From Epilithonimonas vandammei (GTDB lineage Bacteria; Bacteroidota; Bacteroidia; Flavobacteriales; Weeksellaceae): a DNA stretch of 64,000 nt. Below are positions 9,004-17,875 of this stretch, in pieces. Below the pieces are notes generated by a model. It was not told where the DNA came from and searched no databases. It saw only the letters and a program-made list of their open reading frames with translations. Numbering within the stretch: the first letter of the stretch is position 1; every line of letters starts with the position of its first letter. The stretch is taken from NCBI RefSeq assembly GCF_003860525.1, contig NZ_CP034161.1:3212392-3276391 (forward strand), written 5' to 3'. The position numbers and the translations under genes were made by a program.

Positions 9004-9840
9004 TTAACCTTCGGAAACTTTCTTGGAAAAATTATGAGTTTTGAGATATTCTGAAAAAACTTCTTTGAGACTGAATTCTATTGCAGCTTTGTTAAAATTG
9101 TTTCTGTAATTTTTGGATAGACTTTTTTGTTCATCAGCATAAGCGAGGAAGATATCGAAATCATATTCGTCTAAACCGTATTTTGTATAATACTCCAAAT
9201 CTATGGCTGCTTTTACACGTTTGTAAAACTCTTGCTTTTCAGCATAATTGGCGGTTGTCTTGGGAGATGTTCCTGCTTTTGTCACCAAACCAGCAACTGC
9301 GCCTAGAAGCCCGCCACCTCCAGAACCGATGGAAAATAAATTCATCTGTCCTTCCCCTGGATTGCGTGGCGCAAAAGCCGATGGTATTTTGGCTGTTGGG
9401 TGAACTTCGTTCATTGGCGTTCGCATATAATTGTTCATTTCCATATTGAGTGCGGTCACTTTTGCAGGAGGATTGAGTCTGGCAATGTCTTTTTTGAGAA
9501 TTCCGGTTGGTTTGAACGCCAGCGTTACTTCTTCTATTTCTATAGGAATGGTTACAAGCTGAACGTCAAGACTTTTTGAAAAACTCTCTGACGTTAATGA
9601 AACCACTTTTCTTTCATATCCTTGTCTTACAATTCTAAGTTCGTCGGTAGGTTTTGCCGCGATAGCAAAATTCCCCATCTTATCAGACGTCACTATTTGA
9701 TCTGTTCGCAGGTTATGGATGCTTGCCAAAGGTAGCTTGTCTCCGCTGTCATTGGCAACATTTCCTAAAATATAATCGGATTGCGCGAAAATCTTTATCG
9801 AACAAAGAAGTATGAGAAGCGAAAGTAATTTTAATTTCAT
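9004..9840 (-). CDS. secreted carboxypeptidase-regulatory-like domain protein
   Basis: 278 residues from the ATG at 9840 (MKLKLLSLLILLCSIKIFAQ, a signal peptide); an upstream in-frame ATG at 9882 would add 14 residues before it. The signal is followed by a CarboxypepD_reg-like beta-sandwich (YILGNVANDSGDKLPLASIHN...DKMGNFAIAAKPTDELRIVRQGYERKVV), as used in periplasmic and TonB-associated proteins of Bacteroidetes. The rest has a glycine-rich linker (SIGSGGGGLLGAVAGL) and a helical C-terminus. No enzyme motif; likely an envelope protein. Confidence 0.75.
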   Translation of the reverse strand: MKLKLLSLLILLCSIKIFAQSDYILGNVANDSGDKLPLASIHNLRTDQIVTSDKMGNFAIAAKPTDELRIVRQGYERKVVSLTSESFSKSLDVQLVTIPIEIEEVTLAFKPTGILKKDIARLNPPAKVTALNMEMNNYMRTPMNEVHPTAKIPSAFAPRNPGEGQMNLFSIGSGGGGLLGAVAGLVTKAGTSPKTTANYAEKQEFYKRVKAAIDLEYYTKYGLDEYDFDIFLAYADEQKSLSKNYRNNFNKAAIEFSLKEVFSEYLKTHNFSKKVSEG

Positions 9841-9882
9841 AGCCAGAAGTTTCTTGACAAAATTAGTTCTATTGTATATCAA

Positions 9883-10412
9883 TAAGATAAAAGAGATTTT
9901 TTTGATGGATAGTTTAACCGACTTTAACCTGTTTTATGATTTTTTTAGAATTGGGGGTTTTGGTTTTGTTAAATTTATTTTGAGATTTTTTTGCGTTGTC
10001 GATATTTTAAACGCAAAGGGCACAAAGATTTTTAATTAACGAAATATTTTTAGGTTCTCAAAGGCGCTTTGTTCAGCGATTTTTATTGCTCGCAGATTTC
10101 GGAGATTTTGCTGATTTCTCTGTGGCTAGTTTGTTTGAAGGGAAAATTTTAAATCGTTGAAAATTCTTGTTTTTACCGCTGCGCGTGAGGGATGATAGCG
10201 GAAATCCTTTTTGCTTGGGCTAAAAAAGCCTCAGGATGACAAATGGAGATACAAAAAAGATTGGCTTCGCCGACCACTTCGTTAGGTTTGCAGCGGACAT
10301 TACGATCCGAGCGTATGTATATGCTTGGCGAGGGATACGCTCAAATTTAGTTTTTGGTTAATAGTTGTTAGTTGATGGTTTTATTTGTAAATTTGTAGTC
10401 TTATTTCAAAAT
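9883..10412. other. 530-bp spacer upstream of tmRNA with repeat debris
   Basis: No gene supported. It contains fragments resembling dispersed intergenic repeats (gcgtgagggatgatagcgg near 10183; gcgagggatacgct near 10328; a simple gttagttgatgg tract near 10370). A tmRNA promoter should lie in its right end, but no clean TAnnTTTG with -33 was identified. Confidence 0.4.
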
Positions 10413-10812
10413 GGGGTTGACTGGTTTCGACAGCAAGACCAATGGGTAAGTAAGCATGCAGAGAACCGTAGCGCGATCTCTTAAATCCCTTGCTACAACA
10501 TTTTAACTGGCAACGAAGAGTTCGCTCTTGCAGCTTAATCCGAAGTTTAGTAGGTTTCAAGCGCTTTCCCGAAGATTTTAGTAAGGAAGCAAGATGTCTC
10601 ACAAATGCTCTGTTCTGCGGCGTTTGATTCTGAGGCATAGGAATGCGGAAATAAGGTTTTGGAAGCTTCGGCCAAGACTCGAAAATTTTAGAAGCTAAGG
10701 TTTAGGTTGGGTGTTTGCTCTCTGCCTAATCCCGAAAACCAATAGCAAAATAAGCATGTAGAAAGCTTGCGTATTGCTTGTTTGGACGAGGGTTCGAATC
10801 CCTCCAACTCCA
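10413..10812 (+). ncRNA. ssrA: transfer-messenger RNA (tmRNA)
   Basis: One-piece tmRNA of about 400 nt. The 5' end GGGGTTGACTGGTTTCGACA and 3' end GGTTCGAATCCCTCCAACTCCA form the tRNA-like domain; acceptor arms GGGGTTG (10413-10419) and CAACTCC (10805-10811) pair perfectly, and a T-arm with GGTTCGAATCC is present. The CCA end is not encoded. The tag frame is at 10509-10538: GGC AAC GAA GAG TTC GCT CTT GCA GCT TAA, giving the degradation tag GNEEFALAA. tmRNA with SmpB rescues stalled ribosomes. A strong terminator follows. Confidence 0.96.
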
Positions 10813-10814
10813 CA

Positions 10815-10848
10815 AAAACACTCTTCAAACGAAGAGTGTTTTTTATTT
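10815..10848 (+). terminator. tmRNA terminator
   Basis: Perfect stem AAAACACTCTTC / GAAGAGTGTTTT with an AAAC loop followed by TTTATTTTC, immediately after the tmRNA 3' end. Confidence 0.93.
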
Positions 10849-11017
10849 TCATAATATCGATTCTTGATCATCTTGATTTTTACTTTTTTGCGAAAAAAGA
10901 TCGTTTTGAAACTTGTCACAAGTGTTGTTCTGCGAATTAATTGATTTTATTTTAAGAATCAATTTCAGTAATCGGATTATAAATTTTATATTCACGGTCT
11001 TAAAAAAATTTATAAAA

Positions 11018-11725
11018 ATGAGTGTTCACATTAGTGCTAAAAAAGGAGAAATCGCAAAGACGGTTTTGATGCCCGGCGATCCACTTAGAGCAAAATATAT
11101 TGCTGATAACTTTTTGACCGACGCCAAATTGGTCAGTCAGACAAGAAACATCTATTTCTACACAGGAAACTATAAAGGTAAAGAGATCACTGTTGGTGCG
11201 AGCGGAATGGGATTTCCAAGTATCGGAATCTATTCTTTCGAATTGTTTACTGAGTATGAGGTTGAGACGATCATCAGAATCGGAACTTGTGGAGCTTACT
11301 CTACAGATTTGAAATTATTCGACATCCTGAATGTAGAAAATGCAGCAAGTGAAAGTACTTACGCCAAATTTGCTTGGGGAATTGAAGAAGATGCCATTTC
11401 TAACCAGGGAAATGCTTTTGATAAAATCAATGAAACAGCGAAAGAATTAGGTCTGGAAGCTAAAGCAACCAACATCCACTCCAGCGACATCTTCTACAGA
11501 AAAGACCCTGCTGTTCCGGAAATCGCATTGAGACACAATTGTCCTGCAGTGGAAATGGAAGCGTTTGCGCTTTTTGCGAATGCCAAACATCTTGGTAAAA
11601 ATGCAGCAACAATTTTAACCGTTTCTGACATCATCCCAACGCACGAGCAAATCTCTGCTGACCAAAGGGAGCAAGCTCTGAGAACAATGATGGAATTATC
11701 TCTTGAAACGGCTATAAAATATTAA
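11018..11725 (+). CDS. deoD: purine nucleoside phosphorylase, DeoD type
   Basis: 235 residues from the ATG at 11018 (MSVHISAKKGEIAKTVLMPGDPLRAKYIAD), the family start; an in-frame ATG at 10913 would add 35 unrelated residues. Hexameric PNP splits purine (deoxy)ribonucleosides with phosphate into base and sugar-1-phosphate for salvage. Phosphate and base-binding motifs are intact: GDPLRAK, ASGMGFPSIGIYS, GTCGAY and the ribose-binding EMEAFALF. Single gene with a bidirectional terminator after it. Confidence 0.95.
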   Translation: MSVHISAKKGEIAKTVLMPGDPLRAKYIADNFLTDAKLVSQTRNIYFYTGNYKGKEITVGASGMGFPSIGIYSFELFTEYEVETIIRIGTCGAYSTDLKLFDILNVENAASESTYAKFAWGIEEDAISNQGNAFDKINETAKELGLEAKATNIHSSDIFYRKDPAVPEIALRHNCPAVEMEAFALFANAKHLGKNAATILTVSDIIPTHEQISADQREQALRTMMELSLETAIKY

Positions 11726-11742
11726 TATTCCAACTTAAAATA

Positions 11743-11777
11743 AAAAGCTTCTGAATTAATTTCAGAAGCTTTTTTTA
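11743..11777. terminator. bidirectional terminator between deoD and the M4 protease gene
   Basis: Stem AAAAGCTTCTGAA / TTCAGAAGCTTTT with a 5-nt loop and flanking A and T runs on both sides; it lies between convergent genes. Confidence 0.92.
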
Positions 11778-11797
11778 TGATTAATAATCAGAGAAGA

Positions 11798-14341
11798 TTA
11801 TTTCTTAATTACTTTTACAGTATTGCTTTCGGTTTCAGAAATTACTTTCAGGACATAAGTTCCATTTGTTAATTGACTCATATCTAGAGAAGCATTTTTA
11901 GCATTGCTCACATTGAATCTTTGAATCAATTGTCCTGCAACGTTATAAACTTCAACATTCTTCAGGTTAGAATTATTCTTATTCTGAATAGTTACAAATC
12001 CTGAAGTCGGGTTAGGATAAACACTGATAGAGTTTTGTTTCTGAACATCTTCTACAGCTAAAGTACTACAGTTGTAAACATAGATCTCGTCCAGATACCA
12101 GCCTTCGATTCCGTTACAGCCATCTGTTCCCAGTTCGAATCTGAATTTGATATTAGAACCGGAAGTTACCCCTATTTTAGAAAGATCAATCACACTTTGT
12201 CCCCAGCTTCCGCCAAGAGAGCCACCGTCCGTTCCAGTGAAAGCTCTTTGTCCCTTGAGTGGGTTATCACTTTGAGAAGTTCCGTCCAAGGTATTGTTAT
12301 AACCATTCTGTGTGAAAGCTGTTATTGGAAGCAATGTCCAGTTTCCGCCGTTTAGGCTATATTTGATATTTCCACCATCCCAAGTCGATTCTGTAGCTAC
12401 ATAATGATTGAACGCCATTTCATATTTTCCATCAGAGAAAGTTGGGAAAGTAATGGTAGGACTTTCGAGACGTAGAATACCGTTTTGCAAATTAGATGCA
12501 CAATCACCGTTAATTGGATCTACAGCGAAAATAGCATTACCGGTTCTTGATTTTGGCAAATTACCTTTGATAGCCCAATCTCTCGCTTCCCAGGTTGTTG
12601 GTTTTGTAGGAATATTAGAAACAGTCCAGTTCCCTAACCCATTTTCCCAATCTTCTTTGAATAACGGATTAGACGTTGCATTGGCACAAAGATCTGGTAC
12701 TGGTTTTAAAATGGGCTGATAATTACATTGCGTAGCCGGAGAAGATCTCAACTGTACTGCAAGAATGCCATTTTTGATATTCTGAAGATCAGTCGCATTG
12801 AAAGATTGTCCGCTCAGCCCTGCAGGGGTAATTGTAGTAGATAAGCCTTGTAGATTAATTCCTATCAAATCATTAGCCGCAGCTTCCAAAGCATCTGCAA
12901 AATTAGCAAAATCGCTAGTTGCAGTAAGATAACTGGTTTGCGCTTTCCACCAAAGGTGAGCCGCTTTCACAAAGCCAATTCCTGTAATTGTGTAGCCATT
13001 GTAAGTTCCGCCATCTACCAATAAAGAGTATAAATGATTGGTAGGTCCCGAGTTTGTATGTACGCCGCCATTATCTGCTGTTCCACAGTAATAGTAGTTT
13101 GCATCTAATACCCTTGAAGGTTGGCCATTACAATTAGGATTCCACATATCTCTTATAGCACCGCCAAAAGCTGTTGCATCCTCTCCCATTTTCCAACGCT
13201 GAGAACCAGAACAAGACGCTGTTGTTCTTATATTAAGATTCTCGCCTTCATCCATATAATTATTGATCAAATCAATGGTTTCTCCCCAGACATCAGAATA
13301 AGACTCGTTAAGAGCACCAGACTGATACTGGTAAATAAGTCCGCTCGTATATTCCGTATAAGCGTGTCCCCACTCGTGCGCAATGACGTCATCGGTTGCC
13401 GTGCCATCGCAATATCCGGCATAGGTCCCGTTCCATCTAGCATTAGGACAAGAGATTGTAGGATCATTGTTGACCGTAATCATCGTATGATCGGCTGCAT
13501 CATAAGACACATAACCAAAAGCATTCTTGAAGAAGTTATACACGTGCTCAGACGTGACAACCTCGTGTTGCTGCCAAGTCGTCAATGTTCCGGGAAAAGG
13601 ATCGCCTTCTTTCCACTTCAGGTTAGAAGCATTTCTGTTGGTTTCATAAACCTGTCTGTCGATAGGGTGAATTCCTGTAAACTGTTCTACCAATTCGCCT
13701 GTATGAGCATTAATGAAAAGAAATTCTCTGACATCTACTTTATTAGTCACTTCGATTTCGTAAGCCAGATATGGTGTTACAATTCCTCCCTGTGCTAAGT
13801 TCTTTGGGAAAATCAGGAGATTGGTTTTTACAGCTTCTAATGCAATATTAGATTTGTTTAGATCCTGATTTATTACAAGAGATTTTGCAATATTTCCAGC
13901 TTCGGTTGCAGAGATATTAGGTGTTGTACTCACTTTGATTGTTGAAAGTGCGTTTCCGTTAATCGATGTTAATTGTTCTTTTGCATTGAAATGGAATTTC
14001 AAGACACCGTCATAAACAGGAATACCTTGATATTGCTGTCTGTATATTACATTTTTCAATCCGTAATTATCAGTTCTTTCTTCAACAAAAACCAGATCAT
14101 TCGCAGATTTTAGATTAAAAGCTTTGAAATTTTCTGCTAAAAATTCTGCAGCCTTTGCTTTTGCATTAGAAGATCTAAGCTGTGGTGCAGTTCTAAATTG
14201 GATAAAATTGAGATTTGATGTAGCATTGCTGATTGTAACGTTGGCGTTGTTTTCTTTTCTAAGTTTAGCCAGCTCCTTAGATTCCTGTGCAAAGCTGCAA
14301 GCATAAGCCAAAGCAATTGCCAGAGATAGAGTTTTCTTCAT
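11798..14341 (-). CDS. secreted M4 (thermolysin-like) metalloprotease with T9SS sorting domain
   Basis: 847 residues. Order: signal peptide (1-18); FTP/PepSY-like propeptide (about 40-220); M4 catalytic domain with the zinc motif HEWGH at 322-326 and the downstream glutamate in GALNESYSDVWGE (343-355); C-terminal half of the peptidase to about 535; a MAM/CUB-like beta-sandwich with paired cysteines (about 550-760); and a type A T9SS sorting domain (SVYPNPTSGFVTI ... NGTYVLKVISETESNTVKVIKK). Expected to be exported by Sec, moved across the outer membrane by type IX secretion and activated by removal of the propeptide. Single gene with its own promoter and terminator. Confidence 0.95.
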   Translation of the reverse strand: MKKTLSLAIALAYACSFAQESKELAKLRKENNANVTISNATSNLNFIQFRTAPQLRSSNAKAKAAEFLAENFKAFNLKSANDLVFVEERTDNYGLKNVIYRQQYQGIPVYDGVLKFHFNAKEQLTSINGNALSTIKVSTTPNISATEAGNIAKSLVINQDLNKSNIALEAVKTNLLIFPKNLAQGGIVTPYLAYEIEVTNKVDVREFLFINAHTGELVEQFTGIHPIDRQVYETNRNASNLKWKEGDPFPGTLTTWQQHEVVTSEHVYNFFKNAFGYVSYDAADHTMITVNNDPTISCPNARWNGTYAGYCDGTATDDVIAHEWGHAYTEYTSGLIYQYQSGALNESYSDVWGETIDLINNYMDEGENLNIRTTASCSGSQRWKMGEDATAFGGAIRDMWNPNCNGQPSRVLDANYYYCGTADNGGVHTNSGPTNHLYSLLVDGGTYNGYTITGIGFVKAAHLWWKAQTSYLTATSDFANFADALEAAANDLIGINLQGLSTTITPAGLSGQSFNATDLQNIKNGILAVQLRSSPATQCNYQPILKPVPDLCANATSNPLFKEDWENGLGNWTVSNIPTKPTTWEARDWAIKGNLPKSRTGNAIFAVDPINGDCASNLQNGILRLESPTITFPTFSDGKYEMAFNHYVATESTWDGGNIKYSLNGGNWTLLPITAFTQNGYNNTLDGTSQSDNPLKGQRAFTGTDGGSLGGSWGQSVIDLSKIGVTSGSNIKFRFELGTDGCNGIEGWYLDEIYVYNCSTLAVEDVQKQNSISVYPNPTSGFVTIQNKNNSNLKNVEVYNVAGQLIQRFNVSNAKNASLDMSQLTNGTYVLKVISETESNTVKVIKK

Positions 14342-14360
14342 TTTTAAATTTAATTGCTAA

Positions 14361-14368
14361 CAAATATA
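14361..14368 (-). promoter_or_regulatory. M4 protease promoter, -7 element
   Basis: Minus-strand TATATTTG (consensus TAnnTTTG) 20 bp upstream of the ATG; a TTG lies upstream at slightly long spacing. Confidence 0.5.
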
Positions 14369-14423
14369 TGCAATATACTTAGCATTATAATCAATAAAAC
14401 ATAAAGAAAACTAACAAACGTTA

Positions 14424-15800
14424 TTAAAAACTTAATCCAGAAACATTCATTTGTAATTGGGCTTTGGTATCAATAACAATAGTGATGTACTTTTCTGACA
14501 ATAGAAATTGTGTAGGTTTCAGATCAAGTACATTACCTTGTAATTTGATTCCTTTTACATATTCTTTGTTAAAGTTTTCCATCAGGCTTTTTTTGGAAGC
14601 ATTTTCTATATCCAGCAATGGGATACCATAATCTTTTTCGATCATTCTTCTGATCTTACCTTCAAACAGAACAGTTAAAGCTTTTTGGAAAAAGTTTTTA
14701 GTTTTCAGATTGAAGTCTGTGACATTTAGCTTTATCTTGTGCTCTTCCGCACTGTAATAGGGTTTACCTTTGATGAAAGCCGTTCCGTTAACCTCGCCAG
14801 TTGTATGCGCTTCAATCACAATATTTTCTTTTTCCTGATAAACAGAGATATCCGTAATTTTTACCTTTTTCTCCTCACTGCTCATTGGAAATTCTTTATC
14901 CTGGAATTGTTGCTTTGCGAGCCTTGTTGCTTCATCGAAACTGATGTTGGCAGTGGTTTGCAGATTAAGAACATTCTGAAGATTCGGATTCAATATAAAA
15001 TTAGGAACAGTATTGACATCTCTTGTCGCCAACGGAACTTGTCCCACAAAAGTTTCCGAATACAAATCAATCCCAATTGTCGTTTTGATTTTATCCTGAA
15101 AAACCTGAAGCGGTGTCATATAAGTATTTTGAGGCGTGATTTTCAGCCAAGTATTATATTCTTCCGACACATTGATTGGTTTTGAAAATTGATTCCAGGC
15201 CATCACCAGATAAGGCTGAAGATTGAATTTTGTTTTAATCTGCTGATCAATAATGGTTGTAAACTTCCCCTGCTGCTCTTTCAAGGTTGACTCTATAAAA
15301 GAGGCGATCGGAATTTTGACTTTACCATAATCTAAAACAGGTTTCTGCGTCCATACAAATCCGGCAGTCGTGGTTTTCGTGTTTAGTTTCCAGTCAGATG
15401 TTGCAGCAAGACTGGTAATAAAATTCATAATCAGATTAAAATTGGTATCCTGATACATATAATAACCCAGCGTTCCATAGCCTTTTTCTGCCCAGATCTT
15501 TAGCGGTACAGAAATCATCAGTCTGTTATTGGTCAAAGCTTTTATGGCGATATTACCCTGCTTTTCCACTTTAACTTTGAACTGGTCATTGTTATTATCC
15601 GTATAAGATTGATCTTCATACAAAACGCCTTTCACCGATTGATTGATGAGATTATTGATCTCAGAGACCGGCAGCGACACGGGAAGTGTAATATTAGATT
15701 TGATTTTGGGTAATGTATAAACCGGATTACCAGATTGTGAAAATATGAACAGACTGGATATTAAAAAAAATAAAGCCTGTGTTTTATTATAAATATTCAT
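14424..15800 (-). CDS. DUF4403 family protein
   Basis: 458 residues with a signal peptide (to about residue 22, FSQS). The body matches the DUF4403 pattern: LPVSLPVSEINNLINQSVKGVLYED near the N-terminus, repeated lipid-binding-like beta segments (MISVPLKIWAEKGYGTLGYY) and a C-terminal half repeating the same fold (KLNVTDFNLKTKNFFQKALTVLFEGKIRRMI). Function unknown; probably a periplasmic or outer-membrane-associated protein with tandem BPI/SMP-like modules (inference). It is the first gene beyond the RHS locus. Confidence 0.8.
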   Translation of the reverse strand: MNIYNKTQALFFLISSLFIFSQSGNPVYTLPKIKSNITLPVSLPVSEINNLINQSVKGVLYEDQSYTDNNNDQFKVKVEKQGNIAIKALTNNRLMISVPLKIWAEKGYGTLGYYMYQDTNFNLIMNFITSLAATSDWKLNTKTTTAGFVWTQKPVLDYGKVKIPIASFIESTLKEQQGKFTTIIDQQIKTKFNLQPYLVMAWNQFSKPINVSEEYNTWLKITPQNTYMTPLQVFQDKIKTTIGIDLYSETFVGQVPLATRDVNTVPNFILNPNLQNVLNLQTTANISFDEATRLAKQQFQDKEFPMSSEEKKVKITDISVYQEKENIVIEAHTTGEVNGTAFIKGKPYYSAEEHKIKLNVTDFNLKTKNFFQKALTVLFEGKIRRMIEKDYGIPLLDIENASKKSLMENFNKEYVKGIKLQGNVLDLKPTQFLLSEKYITIVIDTKAQLQMNVSGLSF

Positions 15801-15925
15801 AAATGTTTTTGATATAATTTTAGAACGCTAAAATAATTGTTTTATTTAATAATGTTGATATCACTAAATTTGCAACACCTGTTATGACTCTCAATCATTT
15901 AAGCTACCTTTTTTCTATAAAAAAC

Positions 15926-15954
15926 AACCGATAGTAGATAATCTACCATCGGTT
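15926..15954. terminator. hairpin at the end of the RHS locus
   Basis: AACCGATAGTAGA / TCTACCATCGGTT (one mismatch, 3-nt loop), in the gap between the last immunity gene and the DUF4403 gene. It could terminate the long minus-strand RHS transcript. Confidence 0.6.
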
Positions 15955-16060
15955 TATTAATTGAATGATTATAATGTTAATTGGTTTTCAGCAACTTAAA
16001 ATTAAATTAATAGCTATCACTAACTTTGAAACATTACCGGTTCTTTTTATCTTACCAGCA

Positions 16061-16075
16061 CGAGCGTGACGCTCG
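16061..16075. repeat. REP-like palindrome CGAGCGTGACGCTCG
   Basis: Perfect 7-bp inverted repeat around one central base, embedded in a GC-rich 30-bp patch in otherwise AT-rich DNA, 20 bp after the last immunity gene. Looks like a dispersed palindromic repeat. Confidence 0.6.
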
Positions 16076-16097
16076 CGCCAGCGGGGATTTTGTTCTA

Positions 16098-16577
16098 TTA
16101 TTTGCTTAAATCAATCGGCTTTTGGTCTTCCCATTTTGGCATATTCCCAATAATAAAAACTTGGTCTATTTTGTCATATCCTGTATTCTTCCAAAACATT
16201 AAATACATTTTTAAATCCTGATTGGTTTCAAAAGGTTTATAGTTTGGTTTTTTTAAAATAAACATTACATATTTTTTTTGAGTTCCAGCATTAAATGTAT
16301 CCTTTACTTTTATGTTTTTCAACAAAATATTATTTGGGTTGATTTTAGAATAATTTTTATGCAGAAAAAACAAATCACTTGCTGTTGCACCAGGTAACTC
16401 TTGACTATCAGATACTATATTATTATAATCCGCAGAATTATTATTCTTTATAGCTTTAAAATACTGATTAACAGTATTTTTTATTTGTTCATTATCTTTA
16501 TTTTTTTGGTTAGTACAACAGCTGATAATATTGCTAATACTAAAAAACAGCAAAAAATTGAACATTAATTTTTTCAT
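16098..16577 (-). CDS. putative immunity lipoprotein, second paralog
   Basis: 159 residues with a lipoprotein signal (MKKLMFNFLLFFSISNIISCC). It is a clear paralog of the gene 3 bp upstream: shared blocks NYSKINPNN.LLKNIK.KDT, KKPNYKPFETNQDL, YLMFWK and PKWEDQKP. Its position downstream of an RHS toxin tip, with a lipid anchor, fits an immunity protein guarding the envelope side (inference from polymorphic-toxin architecture). The N-terminal half is more diverged than the C-terminal half. No Pfam-type domain recognised. Confidence 0.7.
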   Translation of the reverse strand: MKKLMFNFLLFFSISNIISCCTNQKNKDNEQIKNTVNQYFKAIKNNNSADYNNIVSDSQELPGATASDLFFLHKNYSKINPNNILLKNIKVKDTFNAGTQKKYVMFILKKPNYKPFETNQDLKMYLMFWKNTGYDKIDQVFIIGNMPKWEDQKPIDLSK

Positions 16578-16580
16578 AAT

Positions 16581-17033
16581 CTAATAACCTTCTAATGGTT
16601 TTTGATCCTCCCACTTGGGTGTGTCACCAATTAAGTACATTTGATATATTTTATTATAACCATTTTTCTTCCAAAACATAAGATATAATCGCAAATCTTG
16701 ATTAGTCTCAAAAGGTTTATAATTAGGTTTTTTTAAAGTGAACATAACATATTTTTGATGCACTCCAATATCTACCGTATCTTTTATCTTAATATTTTTT
16801 AATAATGTATTGTTTGGATTTATCTTAGAATAATTTCTTTTAAGAAAATTAAAATAATACATATCCCCTCCATCATCAAGTTTATAAATATTTTTATATG
16901 TTAAAGTATCATCTTTTTTTATACTGTTAAGGAAAAAGTGAACAGTTTTTTTAATCTGTTCATTATCTGAATCAATAGTTTTGCAACTTATGGTACTTAC
17001 AAATACGACAAATAATAATATTAAATTTTTCAT
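16581..17033 (-). CDS. putative immunity lipoprotein for displaced tip B
   Basis: 150 residues, lipoprotein signal MKNLILLFVVFVSTISC. Its ATG overlaps the stop of the RHS tip upstream (ATGA at 17030-17033), the same coupling seen in the other tip/immunity pair of this locus. Paralogous to the next gene (see 16098-16577), so the immunity gene was duplicated. Function as immunity protein is inferred from position, overlap and lipid anchor; the toxic activity it would block is not known. Confidence 0.72.
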   Translation of the reverse strand: MKNLILLFVVFVSTISCKTIDSDNEQIKKTVHFFLNSIKKDDTLTYKNIYKLDDGGDMYYFNFLKRNYSKINPNNTLLKNIKIKDTVDIGVHQKYVMFTLKKPNYKPFETNQDLRLYLMFWKKNGYNKIYQMYLIGDTPKWEDQKPLEGY

Positions 17034-17875
17034 AGCTTATCTTTTGAAATTGATTTTGTAGTTGTATTTTGTCCTTGTATACGAATTCCGTTAGCTTTTA
17101 AAAGTGCGTTTCCCGCAGATATAATAGCACCATTTTGTGTTGGTGTACCTTTTGGCAACTGACCAGAGAAAACGTAATTAGTCACATTGGCTTTAAGTTG
17201 TGGATTTGCATTGGACATAGCTCCATTCACAATTTTTTCAGCAGTGCCCATTTTTTCAGCTTGTCCTCTAATTTTAACAATATCTTTTGAAGCTGTAGTA
17301 TAATTACTAACTTCAGCCTGAGTTTTTCCTGTAATCAGATCTTTAATTTGCACTGCCGTATTAAGTAATGTTTTAACTCCGTCGATTATATTTGTAGGAC
17401 CTTCGGCTCCTTTAGAATTTGATGGCATCGGCGCATCAGACATTTGAGGGCCTTCTGGAGCATCTCCACCGTATGCTGGAATTGCAAATCCTTTTCCTGT
17501 AGAAAAAGAACGCTGATCAGGATTATAACCAGATGTAGTTAATCCTATAGAACCTGCATCGAATACTGGATTCCCGTGAATGTCTTTTTGAGATGCCGGA
17601 ATATTAGAATTAACTAATGAAACATTTGTTGTAATAGATAATGGATTTTGGGTTACTGTTTGTTGAAACATTTCTGTCCCACGAGGAACCAATTCTAAAC
17701 CTTCCAATTCTCTACCCAATCCTAATTTATTCTCCTGAAAAGCATAAGTAGAATTGTAGGCATACTTCTCTGCAAGCGGATCTATATTAAAGAACCTTCC
17801 CACATCCGGCATATACTGCCGCCATTTGAAAGCGTAGAATCCTGTTTCTTGCAGCTCTTGTTCTTGGTACTTGTA
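17030..17875 (-). pseudogene. orphan RHS C-terminal tip B, displaced by the mobile element
   Basis: 3' end of an rhs gene with no 5' part attached. Reading from the att repeat (17867-17875) in frame gives YKYQEQELQETGFYAF, then QYMPDVGRFFNIDPLAEKYAY and YAFQENKLGLGRELEGLEL: the end of the RHS core. The following ~200 residues are the variable tip (NPLSITTNVSL..., a proline/glycine-rich middle, then a helical region with KTLLNTAVQIKDLITG). The first internal ATG is at 17812. I do not recognise the toxin fold. The element inserted exactly at the YKY codons, so this was probably the original tip of the rhs gene now continuing at 32586-35348. Immunity genes follow directly. Confidence 0.85.
17867..17875 (-). 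other. att core, junction of element copy 1 with tip B
   Basis: TACAAGTAC on the minus strand, encoding Tyr-Lys-Tyr of the RHS core. Element sequence lies to its right (17876 on) and tip B to its left. Identical cores are at 25222-25230 and 32577-32585. Confidence 0.88.

Noticed and set aside
10381..10919. Minus-strand frames over the tmRNA gene
   Set aside because: They lie antisense to a well-supported structured RNA and its terminator.
13121..13798. 225-codon plus-strand frame opposite the M4 protease gene
   Set aside because: Antisense shadow of a strongly conserved enzyme gene; Ile/Arg/Ser-rich translation without domain.
15838..15954. Small RNA read on the plus strand from a TAAATTTG box (15865-15872) to the hairpin at 15926
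   Set aside because: The -7 box fits, but no -33 element and no conserved sequence could be shown; the hairpin is explained as the end of the RHS locus.
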